Positions 19,942-28,814 of a stretch of 64,000 nt of DNA are shown piece after piece. The stretch comes from Acidimicrobium ferrooxidans DSM 10331 (GTDB lineage: Bacteria > Actinomycetota > Acidimicrobiia > Acidimicrobiales > Acidimicrobiaceae), in contig NC_013124.1 in assembly GCF_000023265.1 (NCBI RefSeq), positions 620,001 to 684,000 of the forward strand. Direction: 5' to 3'. Within the stretch, counting starts at the first letter, position 1; each line of letters starts with the position of its first letter. The translations under genes and the position numbers were made by a program. The notes beneath the pieces are model-generated. The model worked only from the letters and a program-made list of their open reading frames with translations. It was not told the DNA's origin and made no database searches.

Positions 19942-19944
19942 CCT
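19939..19944 (+). promoter_or_regulatory. -10 candidate TAGCCT before proS
   Basis: Lies 8 nt before ATG 19953 with no ribosome-binding site. It also contains the ispG stop TAG, so chance occurrence cannot be excluded. Confidence 0.35.
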
Positions 19945-19952
19945 TGGGCGCC

Positions 19953-21671
19953 ATGCGCGCCTCCGACCTCGTCTTCGCCACCCAACGGGAGGACCCACGC
20001 GACGCCGAGGTCGCCTCGCACCGTCTGCTCGTACGCGGTGGCTACATGCGGGCGCTGGCGAGTGGGGTCTGGAGCCTGTTGCCCCTCGGCTTTCGGGTCC
20101 TCGAGCGCATCGGCGCGATCGTGGCCGAGGAGTTCGACCGCGCGGGCGGCAACCAGCTGCTCCTTCCGGCGCTGCACCCGGTGGAGCTCTGGCAGGAGAC
20201 CGGTCGCAACGTCACCATGGACGACGTGCTCATGCGGGTGGATTCGAAGCTCGGCTCCTTGGTGCTCGGTCCGACGCACGAGGAGGCGGTCATCGCCGCC
20301 GTCGGGCCGGACCTCGCGAGCTACCGGAGCCTGCCAGCCTTCGTCTACCAGATCCAGACCAAGTTCCGTGACGAGCCGAGAGCGCGGTTCGGCTTGATGC
20401 GCACCCGTGAGTTCGTCATGGCCGACGGCTACACGTTCGATGTGGACCGCGAGCACATGCGTGTCTCCTACCAGCGCGTCTACGAGGCTTACCTGCGCGT
20501 GTATCGCCGACTGGGCTTGAAGGCCGTGCCGGTCGAGGCGGACGCGGGCGCGATCGGCGGGGACGTGAACCACGAGTTCATGGTGCCCTCGGCCATCGGG
20601 GAGGATCACTTCGCGTCCTGTCGTGCGTGCGGGTACCAGGCCAACGTGGAGGCGGCTCGGCGTGGCCGGGGGCCCGATCGAGTGCTGCCCCCCATCGAGC
20701 AGCCGAGGGTGTATGCGACGCCGGGGGCTCCAGGGGTGCGCGAGGCGATCGCGGCACTGCGCGCCGAGGGGGCACCCGTCGACGATGACGGGATGCTCAA
20801 GTGCATGGTCGCCTACGACGACGCGGGCCGGACGACGCTCGTGCTCGTGCCCGGGCAGCGCAGCGTGAGGCTGCCACGGGGTTGGCGGCTTGCCGGTGAG
20901 GAAGCGTTCCGGCCCGAAGGTCCGTTCTTCCTCGGCTACGTGGGGCCGGTCGGGATGCGAGAAGCCGGCGTGCGGATCGTCGCCGACCCGATGATCCGAG
21001 AGCGTCCGTGGTGGGCGACCGGTAACAACGCCGAGGGCGAGCACGTCGTCGGTGTGCGCGTCGGCGTGGACTTCGAGGTCGACGACTGGATCGAGGTGGT
21101 CGAGGTCGTCGACGGGGATCCCTGCCCGCGCTGTGGCGCTCCCCTGGCGCTGGTTCGCGCGGTCGAGGTGGGGCACACCTTCCAACTCGGGCAGCTCTAT
21201 TCGTCGCGCATGAGCCGGGGGACCTTCGTCGGCGAGGACGGGGCGACCCATCCGTTCTGGATGGGCTGCTACGGCATCGGCGTGAGTCGTCTCATCGCCG
21301 TCATCGCCGAGGAGTACCAGCGAGACGGTGGCCTGGCGTGGCCGCTCGAGATCGCCCCGTTCCAGGTCGCCGTCGTGCCTGCCGGCAGCAGTGACGACGT
21401 CGCGGCGACCGCTGCGAACATCGCCGAAGAGCTCGAACGGATGGGGCGCCGGGTGCTGCTCGAGGATCGGGGGCTGAGCTTCGGCGTGGCGGCCAGGGAT
21501 CAAGAACTCGTCGGTGCGCCCCTGTGGGTGGTCGTCGGTGCGCGTTCGCTGGCGCGTGGCGAGGTCGAGCTTCGCAACCGCGTCGATGGGCGGACGCTCA
21601 CCGTTCAGCTTCGCGATGTGGCCCAGGCGGTCGACGCCGAGGCCGGTCGCATCGGCGAGCGCGCCGACTGA
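19953..21671 (+). CDS. proS: Prolyl-tRNA synthetase, bacterial type
   Basis: 572 aa from ATG 19953 (TTG 19944 is an alternative). Class II motifs: P-T-H-E-E motif 2 region (~106), R-T-R-E-F (~150), motif 3 G-C-Y-G-I-G-V-S-R near residue 438. The editing INS domain lies between (~220-400). C-terminal anticodon-binding domain ~470-565. Confidence 0.95.
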   Translation: MRASDLVFATQREDPRDAEVASHRLLVRGGYMRALASGVWSLLPLGFRVLERIGAIVAEEFDRAGGNQLLLPALHPVELWQETGRNVTMDDVLMRVDSKLGSLVLGPTHEEAVIAAVGPDLASYRSLPAFVYQIQTKFRDEPRARFGLMRTREFVMADGYTFDVDREHMRVSYQRVYEAYLRVYRRLGLKAVPVEADAGAIGGDVNHEFMVPSAIGEDHFASCRACGYQANVEAARRGRGPDRVLPPIEQPRVYATPGAPGVREAIAALRAEGAPVDDDGMLKCMVAYDDAGRTTLVLVPGQRSVRLPRGWRLAGEEAFRPEGPFFLGYVGPVGMREAGVRIVADPMIRERPWWATGNNAEGEHVVGVRVGVDFEVDDWIEVVEVVDGDPCPRCGAPLALVRAVEVGHTFQLGQLYSSRMSRGTFVGEDGATHPFWMGCYGIGVSRLIAVIAEEYQRDGGLAWPLEIAPFQVAVVPAGSSDDVAATAANIAEELERMGRRVLLEDRGLSFGVAARDQELVGAPLWVVVGARSLARGEVELRNRVDGRTLTVQLRDVAQAVDAEAGRIGERAD

Positions 21672-21675
21672 GCGC

Positions 21676-21681
21676 TATACT
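21676..21681 (+). promoter_or_regulatory. -10 element TATACT upstream of the rimP terminator
   Basis: TATACT is close to the consensus TATAAT and lies 5 nt after the proS stop, 32 nt ahead of the terminator hairpin. A transcript starting here would meet the terminator within about 45 nt. No clear -35. Confidence 0.45.
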
Positions 21682-21712
21682 CCCTCCGGGCTCGTTGCAG
21701 GGGCCGGGGTGA

Positions 21713-21736
21713 CGTGGGCTTCGGCCCACGTTTTTT
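21713..21736 (+). terminator. Strong intrinsic terminator / possible attenuator before rimP-nusA
   Basis: CGTGGGC-TTCG-GCCCACG: a perfect 7-bp stem with a UUCG tetraloop, followed at once by six T. It ends proS transcripts and sits between the TATACT hexamer and rimP. Confidence 0.85.
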
Positions 21737-21773
21737 CGTCACCTGCGCGGCTCGCTCGGCGAGGGGAGGGGAC

Positions 21774-22253
21774 ATGGCGGACAGCCACGCACTATGGACG
21801 GCGCTCGACGAGCGACTCGCCGGTGCGGCGCTCCAGGTCGCCGACCTCGTGGTGCGGCCAGGTTCCGTCGCGGTCTTCGTCGAACACGACGATGCGAGCG
21901 CGCCGAGCCTGGACGAACTCGAGCAGGTGTCACGGGACGTGGTCACCGTCGTTCGCTCCGAGCTTGGAGACGTGGCGGTCGAGGTGTCGAGCCCGGGCCT
22001 GGAACGGCGACTGCGCAGGATCGAGCAGGCGCGTGCCGTGCTCGGCCGAAGCGTCGCGATCCGACGCGAGGGCGGTCGGCTCGGGGGTGTGCTCGTGGGG
22101 GTCGAGGGCGACGAGCTGATCGTCGAGGTCGACGGCGAGCCGCAGCGCATCGCGTGGGGCGAGGTGCGCGAGGCCCAGACGACGTGGTCGTTGGGGACCG
22201 ATGGTGCAGACGAGCTGGATCCGGAGCGCAGCGGGAGGAACGATGGCCGTTGA
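21774..22253 (+). CDS. rimP: Ribosome maturation factor RimP
   Basis: 159 aa. 30S assembly factor; the family motif V-E-V-S-S-P-G-L-E-R is at ~66-75. Start ATG 21774 follows GGGGAGGGG. Overlaps nusA by 11 nt. Classic rimP-nusA-ylxR-infB order. Confidence 0.9.
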   Translation: MADSHALWTALDERLAGAALQVADLVVRPGSVAVFVEHDDASAPSLDELEQVSRDVVTVVRSELGDVAVEVSSPGLERRLRRIEQARAVLGRSVAIRREGGRLGGVLVGVEGDELIVEVDGEPQRIAWGEVREAQTTWSLGTDGADELDPERSGRNDGR

Positions 22254-23235
22254 GAACCCAGAGGTGATGGACGCGCTCGAGGTGATCGCTCGGGAGAAGG
22301 GCCTGTCGGTCGAGACGCTCCTCGAGTCGCTCGCCAACGCGCTCGCTGCCGCCTACAAGCGGCGGCCCGGCGCTGCCGAGGAGGCCTACGTCGAGATCGA
22401 TCCCGCGAGCGGGACGATCCGGGTGATCTGCCAGGAGCTCGACGAGAACGGTACCGTCGTTCGCGAGTGGGAGGACACGCCTCGCGACTTCGGGCGCATC
22501 GCGGCCCAGGCTGCCAAGCAGGTCATGCTGCAGAAGATCCGCGAGGCCGAACGCGAGCAGAAGTACGAGGAGTACGCCGGGCGCGAGGGGGACGTGGTCA
22601 CGGGGATCGTGTCCCAGATCGACCCGCGGTTCACGCTGCTCGACCTCGGCAAGATCGAGGCGATCATGCCGCACTCCGAGAGCCCGTCGAACGAGCGCTA
22701 CTCGGTGAACCAGCGTTTGAAGGCCTACATCGTCGAGGTGCGACGGTCCATCAAGGGTCCACAGATCGTCGTGTCGAGAACGCACCCCGGCTTGGTCCGG
22801 CGCCTCTTCGAGGTGGAGGTGCCCGAGATCGCGAGTGGTGTCGTCGAGGTCAAGGCCATCGCGCGCGAGCCTGGTCATCGGACCAAGATCGCGGTGTGGT
22901 CGAACGATCGCTCGGTCGATCCGGTCGGAGCCTGTGTCGGTGCTCGGGGATCACGCGTCCACACCGTGGTGAACGAGCTCTTGGGGGAGAAGGTCGACAT
23001 CGTCCCGTTCTCCGAGGATCTCGCGGAGTTCGTCGAGCGGGCGATCGTACCAGCGCACGCCCTCTCTGCGACCGTCGAGGGTCGCGATGCGCTCGTGGTC
23101 GTGCCTGACGATCAGCTGTCGCTCGCCATCGGCCGCGAGGGCCAGAACGCGCGCCTTGCCGCTCGTCTCACCGGCACCCACCTCGAGATTCGGCCCCAGA
23201 GCGAGGTCGAGGGCCGCCAGGAGGGTCAGCCATAG
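22243..23235 (+). CDS. nusA: Transcription termination/antitermination factor NusA
   Basis: 330 aa. N-terminal RNAP-binding domain (~1-110), S1 domain (~115-185), and two KH domains (~190-325) with G-A-C-V-G-A-R-G-S-R and A-I-G-R-E-G-Q-N-A-R-L-A. No C-terminal acidic repeats, as in other actinobacteria. ATG with GGAGGAA upstream. NusA can enhance pausing and termination, relevant to the terminator preceding its own operon. Confidence 0.96.
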   Translation: MAVENPEVMDALEVIAREKGLSVETLLESLANALAAAYKRRPGAAEEAYVEIDPASGTIRVICQELDENGTVVREWEDTPRDFGRIAAQAAKQVMLQKIREAEREQKYEEYAGREGDVVTGIVSQIDPRFTLLDLGKIEAIMPHSESPSNERYSVNQRLKAYIVEVRRSIKGPQIVVSRTHPGLVRRLFEVEVPEIASGVVEVKAIAREPGHRTKIAVWSNDRSVDPVGACVGARGSRVHTVVNELLGEKVDIVPFSEDLAEFVERAIVPAHALSATVEGRDALVVVPDDQLSLAIGREGQNARLAARLTGTHLEIRPQSEVEGRQEGQP

Positions 23236-23249
23236 CGCCCCCGCAACGG

Positions 23250-23510
23250 ATGTGCGTGGGTTGTCGGGCCCGGCGTTCTGCGTCGGACCTCGTGCGGGTG
23301 CACGTGGTGGAGGGGCGCCTCGCGGTCGGGGCGGGGCCTGGGCGCGGTGCGTGGATCTGTCCGCGGGAGGCGTGCCTCGAGCGCGCGCTCGCGCATGGAC
23401 GGCTCCGACGAGCGCTGCGACTCGCCCCGTCGGACGGCGAGCTCGTCGACGAGGGCGTGCGCCAGGCCTGGCGAGCGGCGATCGCTGGGCACGGCGCGTC
23501 GAGCGCCTAG
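23250..23510 (+). CDS. ylxR: YlxR (DUF448) RNA-binding protein
   Basis: 86 aa. C-V-G-C-R at residues 2-6 and the G-R-G-A-W-I-C segment are the YlxR signature. The ATG at 23250 falls inside the family's usual A-P-P-Q-R-x-C-V-G-C start, so translation may begin a few codons earlier at a non-ATG codon. Acts with NusA/IF2; in other bacteria it influences RNase P and transcription. Confidence 0.88.
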   Translation: MCVGCRARRSASDLVRVHVVEGRLAVGAGPGRGAWICPREACLERALAHGRLRRALRLAPSDGELVDEGVRQAWRAAIAGHGASSA

Positions 23511-23566
23511 GCTCGAAGTGACTCACGTAGTGCTGTCGGCGCTCGTGGGCAGACAGGTGCGCGGGC

Positions 23567-26224
23567 GTGGGTCCGCATCGGTTCGGAGGCAAGGGCAACC
23601 AGTTGGCGCGCAAGCTCAGAGTGTACGAAATCGCGAAGGAACTCGGTCTCTCCAACAAGGAGGCGCTGGATCTGTGCCTCGCGTTGGGCGTGGACGTGAA
23701 GAACCACTCCTCGAGCGTCGAGGAGGCCCATGCAGACCGGATCCGACGTCGCGCGCAGCGAGATCATCTCGGCATCTACGCCGAGGCAACGACCCCCCAG
23801 GTGGCCCCGCCGAGCGCGCCGACCACGCCACCGAGCGTTCGTGAGCCCGAGCCGGTGGCGGCTCCCGAGATATCGGAGCCGGTCGTGGCGAGCGCACCCG
23901 AGCGGCGCCCCGACCTCGCCGCGGTGATCGCCGAAGAGGCGGCCAAGCGCGAAGAGGCCGAGCAGGCTGCCATCGAGAACGCGGGTCGAGCGCCGGAGCA
24001 GGCGGCGCCGCGACGTCAGGGCCCGCTCTCGCCATCGGGGAATCCGATCCCACCACCCCCGGGCGGGCGACCGCTGTCGCCGTCGGGTAAGCCGATCCCT
24101 CCGCCACCACGTCCACAAGGTCCACGCGACGGACGCGGCCGACCGGCTCGCGAGGGGTCCGGGCGCCCTGTGGGCGGGTCGCGTCCGGGTGCCGGGCGCC
24201 CCGGAACCGGTGGCGGGCGCCCCCCGATGGGGGGTGGGATCCGGCCGCCGGCCCGCGGTGGCGGCGGCGTCAGCACGCCCCGATTCGGGGGCGCAGCCGG
24301 TGCGTTCGCTGGCCGTCCCGGTGGCGGTCGGGGCCGTGGCGTGCGTCCGAACAAGAGTCGGCGGCGCATCTCGCGCAAGGAGTTCGAGGAGCTCGAGCCG
24401 ACCCGAGCGACGGCCTATGTCCCGTCGAACGATCCGGTCCCTGACTACGAGGTCATCATCGAGCGGGGCTCGACGGCCCAAGAGGTTGCCCCCAAGCTCA
24501 ACCGCTCGCCGGGCGACCTCGTGCGCTTCTTGCTCATGCAGGGCGAGATGGTCACGGCGACCCAGAGCCTCACCGACGAGATGATCGAGCTGTACGCGGC
24601 GGAGCTGGGCGCGAAGGTGCGCCTCGTCGATCCCGGGCAAGAGCAAGAAGCGCAGCTCGCCGCCAAGTATCTCGATGTCGATGAGACCCTCGATCCGACG
24701 GCCGAGGTGGTCCGCCCTCCCGTCGTCACGGTCATGGGGCACGTCGACCACGGCAAGACGTTGCTGCTCGATCGCATTCGCCACACGAACGTCGTGGCGG
24801 GCGAGGCCGGTGGCATCACCCAGCACATCGGTGCCTACCAGGTCGATGTCGAGGGGGGTCGCATCACCTTCATCGACACCCCTGGTCACGAGGCCTTCAC
24901 GGCGATGCGTGCGCGTGGCGCGAGCGTCACGGACATCGTCATCTTGGTCGTCGCGGCCGACGACGGTGTCATGCCCCAGACCGTGGAGGCCATCAACCAC
25001 GCCAAGGCGGCGGGCGTGCCGATCATCGTCGCGATCAACAAGATCGACCGTCCTGACGCGGATCCGAATCGGGTCATGCAGCAGCTCTCCGAGCACGGCC
25101 TCGTGCCCGAGGCCTGGGGTGGCGACACCATCACGGTGCAGGTGTCGGCGCTGCAGAGTCTCGGGATCGACGAGCTGCTCGAGCAGGTGCTCGTGCTGGC
25201 CGAGGTCCTCGAGCTGCGTGCCAACCCGACGGGTCGGGCTCGCGGTGTGGTGCTCGAGGGACACCTCGACGTCGGTCGTGGTCCGGTCGCAACCGTGTTG
25301 GTGCAGGGCGGCACCCTGCACGTCGGTGATCCCGTGGTCGCCGGCCAGGCATGGGGCAAGGCCAAGGCGCTCATCAGCGATCGGGGAGAGAAGGTCTCCG
25401 ATGCCGGCCCGTCGACGCCGGTCCAGGTCCTCGGGTTCTCGGAGGTGCCGAGCGCGGGTGATCCGTTCCGCGTGACGGCCGAGATCTCGCACGCCAGGGA
25501 GATCGGCGAAGCGCGCGAGCAGCGGCTGCGGTTGGCGGCGAACGCCAACCGGGCGGTCGGCGCACAGGGCGTGCGGCTCGAGGACATCTTCGAACAGATC
25601 CAACAAGGCGAGGTCCCTACCCTCAACCTCATCGTCAAGGCCGACGTCCAGGGCAGCCTCGAGGCGCTCTCGGATGCGCTCGCGAAGCTCTCGCGCGACG
25701 AGGTGCGACTCGAGATCATCCACAAGGCCGTCGGTGGGATCACCGAGAACGACGTCACGCTCGCGGCGGCGTCGCACGCACTCATCATCGGGTTCAACGT
25801 CCGGCCGGATCGCCGAGCGCGTGAGGCCGCCGAGGTCCGTCACGTGGAGATCCGTACCTACGAGATCATCTACCAGGTGATCGAGGACATCGAGGCGGCC
25901 GTGGTCGGCATGCTCAAGCCGGAGTTCGAGGAGGTGGTCGTCGGCGAGGCCGAGGTTCGCGAGGTCTTCCGGATCCCGCGCGTCGGTGCCGTCGCAGGGT
26001 GCTACGTGCGCAACGGAACCTTGACCCGTGGTGGCCGCGTGCGATTCCTCCGAGACGGGGTCGTGCTGTGGAAGGGGACGATCTCCTCGCTGCGCCGCTT
26101 CAAGGAGGACGTGCGCGAGGTCCAGGCCGGGTTCGAGTGCGGCGTTGGGCTCTCCGATTTCCAGGACCTCCATGCAGGCGACATCATCGAGGCGTTCGAG
26201 CTGCGTGAAATCCCGCGGGGGTGA
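23567..26224 (+). CDS. infB: Translation initiation factor IF-2
   Basis: 885 aa from GTG 23567; TTG 23603 (L-A-R-K-L-R-V-Y-E) is a good alternative because family members usually begin M-A-K-x-R-V-Y-E and a GGAGG lies upstream. N-terminal IF2_N, then a Pro/Gly/Arg-rich linker (~75-260), a second IF2_N, GTPase domain with G-H-V-D-H-G-K-T (~391-398), D-T-P-G-H-E and N-K-I-D, then domains II-IV. Delivers initiator tRNA to the ribosome. Confidence 0.96.
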   Translation: MGPHRFGGKGNQLARKLRVYEIAKELGLSNKEALDLCLALGVDVKNHSSSVEEAHADRIRRRAQRDHLGIYAEATTPQVAPPSAPTTPPSVREPEPVAAPEISEPVVASAPERRPDLAAVIAEEAAKREEAEQAAIENAGRAPEQAAPRRQGPLSPSGNPIPPPPGGRPLSPSGKPIPPPPRPQGPRDGRGRPAREGSGRPVGGSRPGAGRPGTGGGRPPMGGGIRPPARGGGGVSTPRFGGAAGAFAGRPGGGRGRGVRPNKSRRRISRKEFEELEPTRATAYVPSNDPVPDYEVIIERGSTAQEVAPKLNRSPGDLVRFLLMQGEMVTATQSLTDEMIELYAAELGAKVRLVDPGQEQEAQLAAKYLDVDETLDPTAEVVRPPVVTVMGHVDHGKTLLLDRIRHTNVVAGEAGGITQHIGAYQVDVEGGRITFIDTPGHEAFTAMRARGASVTDIVILVVAADDGVMPQTVEAINHAKAAGVPIIVAINKIDRPDADPNRVMQQLSEHGLVPEAWGGDTITVQVSALQSLGIDELLEQVLVLAEVLELRANPTGRARGVVLEGHLDVGRGPVATVLVQGGTLHVGDPVVAGQAWGKAKALISDRGEKVSDAGPSTPVQVLGFSEVPSAGDPFRVTAEISHAREIGEAREQRLRLAANANRAVGAQGVRLEDIFEQIQQGEVPTLNLIVKADVQGSLEALSDALAKLSRDEVRLEIIHKAVGGITENDVTLAAASHALIIGFNVRPDRRAREAAEVRHVEIRTYEIIYQVIEDIEAAVVGMLKPEFEEVVVGEAEVREVFRIPRVGAVAGCYVRNGTLTRGGRVRFLRDGVVLWKGTISSLRRFKEDVREVQAGFECGVGLSDFQDLHAGDIIEAFELREIPRG

Positions 26225-26610
26225 GCGTGGGCAGACGCGCAACCCATCCGTACGCGCGGACCGAACGGGTCGCCGCCGTCCTCCAAGAGGTGATCGCTGA
26301 GGCGCTGGAGCGCCTCGTCGATCGCGACGAGCGGCTCGCCTTCGTCACGGTGACCCACGTCGTCGTGAGCAGCGATCTGCGCCACGCCGACGTGCTGATC
26401 GCGTCGGGAACGGCGGAGACGCTCGAGGCGCTGGACGACGCTCGCGGAGAGCTCCAGCGTGCGGTGGCACGGGAGGTGCGCCTCAAGCGCACGCCCGCCC
26501 TGCGCTTCGGCCTTGACGCGCAACTTGCCGCCGTCGAGGAGCTCGAGGCGGTGTTCCGCCGCGTCCACGAGGCAGCGACGGATGATCCAGGGCATCTACC
26601 TCGTCGATAA
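26221..26610 (+). CDS. rbfA: Ribosome-binding factor A
   Basis: 129 aa KH-like 30S maturation factor. The family pattern V-T-V-T-H-V-x-V-S-x-D-L-R-H-A is at ~40-55 and L-R-F-G-L-D near residue 97. GTGA overlap with infB; overlaps truB by 29 nt. Confidence 0.92.
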   Translation: MSVGRRATHPYARTERVAAVLQEVIAEALERLVDRDERLAFVTVTHVVVSSDLRHADVLIASGTAETLEALDDARGELQRAVAREVRLKRTPALRFGLDAQLAAVEELEAVFRRVHEAATDDPGHLPRR

Positions 26611-27478
26611 GCCGAGCGGCCCGACCTCCCACGACGTCGTGGCTCGAGCTCGGCGTGCGTTCGGCACGCGGCGCGTCGGTCACGCCGGGACGCTCGATCC
26701 GATGGCGAGCGGACTGCTCGTGCTCGGTGTCGATCGCGCGACCCGGCTGCTCCGCTACCTCGAGGCCCAGACGAAGCGCTATCGGGCCGTCGCGCTCCTC
26801 GGCGTTGCGACCGATACCGACGATCTCGACGGTGTCGTCGTCGATCGGCGACCGGTCGAGGAGCCGACCCGCGAGGCCGTGGTGACGGCGTGCCGTCGCT
26901 TCGTGCCGGGTTACGACCAGGTGCCACCGGCCTACAGCGCGCTGCACCTCGACGGCGAGCGTGCCTACGTGCGGGCTCGCCGGGGTGAGGACGTCACGTT
27001 GCCTCGTCGGCGGGTTCGCATCGACGAGATCGAGGTGGGTGCGATCTGGCGCGATGGCGGCCCAGGGGAGCCCCAGGGCGTTCGCGTCGAGCTCACCGTC
27101 ACCTGTGGCCCCGGAACCTACCTCCGCTCGCTGGTACGTGACCTCGGTGAGGCGCTCGGCACGCCCGCGACGCTCGCGTCGCTTCGGCGCGAGCGTGTCG
27201 GTCGGCTGGAGGTCGCCCAGGCGGTGGGGCTCGAGGACCTCGAGCGAGCGACACCGGTCCCGCTTCCGCTGGCGCTCGCTGGTCTCGGCCGTGTCGAACT
27301 CGACGGGGTCGACGCCACGAGGTTCCTCCATGGTCAGCGCATCGAGGCGCCGTCGGGTCTCGACGAGGGCGACGTGCTCGTCGGTGCCGAGGGTTCGTGG
27401 TTGGGGGTGGCGAGCTGTGACGGCCACGTGCTCGCACCGCGCGTGGTGCTCGTCGATGCGGGAGTTGCGCGGGCATGA
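26582..27478 (+). CDS. truB: tRNA pseudouridine(55) synthase
   Basis: 298 aa. Makes pseudouridine 55 in the T loop of tRNAs. Catalytic Asp in H-A-G-T-L-D-P-M-A-S-G (D39), preceded by K-P-S-G-P-T-S-H-D. The ATG at 26582 lies inside rbfA. Ends in an ATGA overlap with ribF. Confidence 0.94.
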   Translation: MIQGIYLVDKPSGPTSHDVVARARRAFGTRRVGHAGTLDPMASGLLVLGVDRATRLLRYLEAQTKRYRAVALLGVATDTDDLDGVVVDRRPVEEPTREAVVTACRRFVPGYDQVPPAYSALHLDGERAYVRARRGEDVTLPRRRVRIDEIEVGAIWRDGGPGEPQGVRVELTVTCGPGTYLRSLVRDLGEALGTPATLASLRRERVGRLEVAQAVGLEDLERATPVPLPLALAGLGRVELDGVDATRFLHGQRIEAPSGLDEGDVLVGAEGSWLGVASCDGHVLAPRVVLVDAGVARA

Positions 27479-28419
27479 TCGTGGTTCGAGAGCTCGATGA
27501 CCCTGCCTTCGTCGTCCCCAGTTCCGTCGTGACCATCGGGACCTTCGATGGTCTGCACCTCGGACACCAGCGACTCATCCGCGTCGCACGCGACGTCGCG
27601 CGTCGAGCACGCCTGCCCTTGGTCGTGGTGAGTTTCGATCGCCACCCCCTGCGCTTGCTCGCACCCGAGCGAGTGCCGCCGCTCATCATGACGCCACTGC
27701 AGCGCGATCGTGTGCTCGCGTCTCAGGGCGTCGGCGTGCTGTATCTGCTGCACTTCGGACCCGAACGCGCTCAGCAGGCGCCCGCGTCCTTCGCCGCCGA
27801 GGTGCTCGCGTCCAGGCTCGGTGCGACCCACGTCGTCGTCGGCGCCAACTTCACCTTCGGTGCCCGAGGGGCGGGTCGCCCTGCCGACCTCGTCGCCATG
27901 GGTCGCGACCTCGGCTTCTCGGTCGACGTCGAGGAGTTGGTCGACGACGACGGCGAGGTGGTGTCCTCGAGTCGGATCCGTGCGACGGTCGCCTCGGGGG
28001 ACCTCGTCGAGGCCTCGCGCCTGCTGGGCCGTGCTTACGCGGTCGAAGGTGTCGTCGTCGCGGGGGATGGCCGCGGTCGAGAACTCGGCTTCCCGACGGC
28101 CAACGTCGTCGTCTCTTCGTCCTATGCGAGTCCGCCCGATGGCGTCTATGCCGGATGGGCGTGGAACGACTCGGGTCGCTGGGCTGCTGCGATCTCGCTC
28201 GGGACGAGGCCGACGTTCTACCCGACCGACGGCCTCCGGCTCCTCGAGGTCCACCTGCTGGACGCCGACGTCGACCTCTATGGTCAGTCGTTGGAGGTGG
28301 CGTTCGACTCCCGGCTCCGAGGGCAAGTCGCCTTCGCGGGTGTGGAGGAGCTGATCGCGCAGATGCACGCCGACGTCGCCGAGGTCCGTGTGCGCGTGGG
28401 AGACCTCGAGGGCAGGTAG
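27475..28419 (+). CDS. ribF: Bifunctional riboflavin kinase / FAD synthetase
   Basis: 314 aa. N-terminal adenylyltransferase with [10 protein letters not shown] (22-31) and S-S-S-R-I-R; C-terminal flavokinase with [12 protein letters not shown]. Converts riboflavin to FMN then FAD. Translationally coupled to truB. Confidence 0.94.
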   Translation: MIVVRELDDPAFVVPSSVVTIGTFDGLHLGHQRLIRVARDVARRARLPLVVVSFDRHPLRLLAPERVPPLIMTPLQRDRVLASQGVGVLYLLHFGPERAQQAPASFAAEVLASRLGATHVVVGANFTFGARGAGRPADLVAMGRDLGFSVDVEELVDDDGEVVSSSRIRATVASGDLVEASRLLGRAYAVEGVVVAGDGRGRELGFPTANVVVSSSYASPPDGVYAGWAWNDSGRWAAAISLGTRPTFYPTDGLRLLEVHLLDADVDLYGQSLEVAFDSRLRGQVAFAGVEELIAQMHADVAEVRVRVGDLEGR

Positions 28420-28450
28420 GCTACTGCCTGGCTGTAGCATCATCACGTAC

Positions 28451-28467
28451 GCCTGGAGCGTCCAGGC
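28451..28467 (+). promoter_or_regulatory. Hairpin in the rpsO leader
   Basis: GCCTGGA-GCG-TCCAGGC, a perfect 7-bp stem 30 nt before the rpsO ATG and about 13 nt before its GAAGGGA site. It could serve S15 autoregulation; that role is inferred from rpsO leaders elsewhere. Confidence 0.45.
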
Positions 28468-28496
28468 ACGACACACGAAGGGACAGTGACCAACCC

Positions 28497-28754
28497 ATGG
28501 GTTCCAAGGCGGAGACGATCGCGAAGTTCGGGCGCAGCGAGCACGACACCGGTTCACCGGAGGTTCAAGTCGCGCTGCTGACCGAGCGCATCGCCCACCT
28601 GACCGAGCATCTGAAGGTTCACAAGGGTGATCACCACACCCGTCGCGGCCTCATGATGATGATCGGTCGCCGCCGCCGACTGCTCAACTACCTGCGTTCG
28701 CAGGACGTCGAGCGGTATCGGACCCTGATCGCGGAACTCGGCATCCGCCGCTAG
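28497..28754 (+). CDS. rpsO: 30S ribosomal protein S15
   Basis: 85 aa; the S15 signature [14 protein letters not shown] and [11 protein letters not shown] are present. Located immediately before pnp as in many bacteria. Confidence 0.97.
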   Translation: MGSKAETIAKFGRSEHDTGSPEVQVALLTERIAHLTEHLKVHKGDHHTRRGLMMMIGRRRRLLNYLRSQDVERYRTLIAELGIRR

Positions 28755-28814
28755 GCGCCGCACGAGCGACGAGGCGACTGCAGCCGGTCCCTGTCTCTCC
28801 CACAAGGAGCATCC

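Noticed and set aside
23508-23513. TAGGCT as -10 for infB
   Set aside because: No in-frame start 6-10 nt downstream; it overlaps the ylxR stop.
23507-26242. 911-codon open frame on the minus strand
   Set aside because: Antisense to infB; low-complexity His/Arg/Asp-rich translation typical of GC-rich shadow frames.
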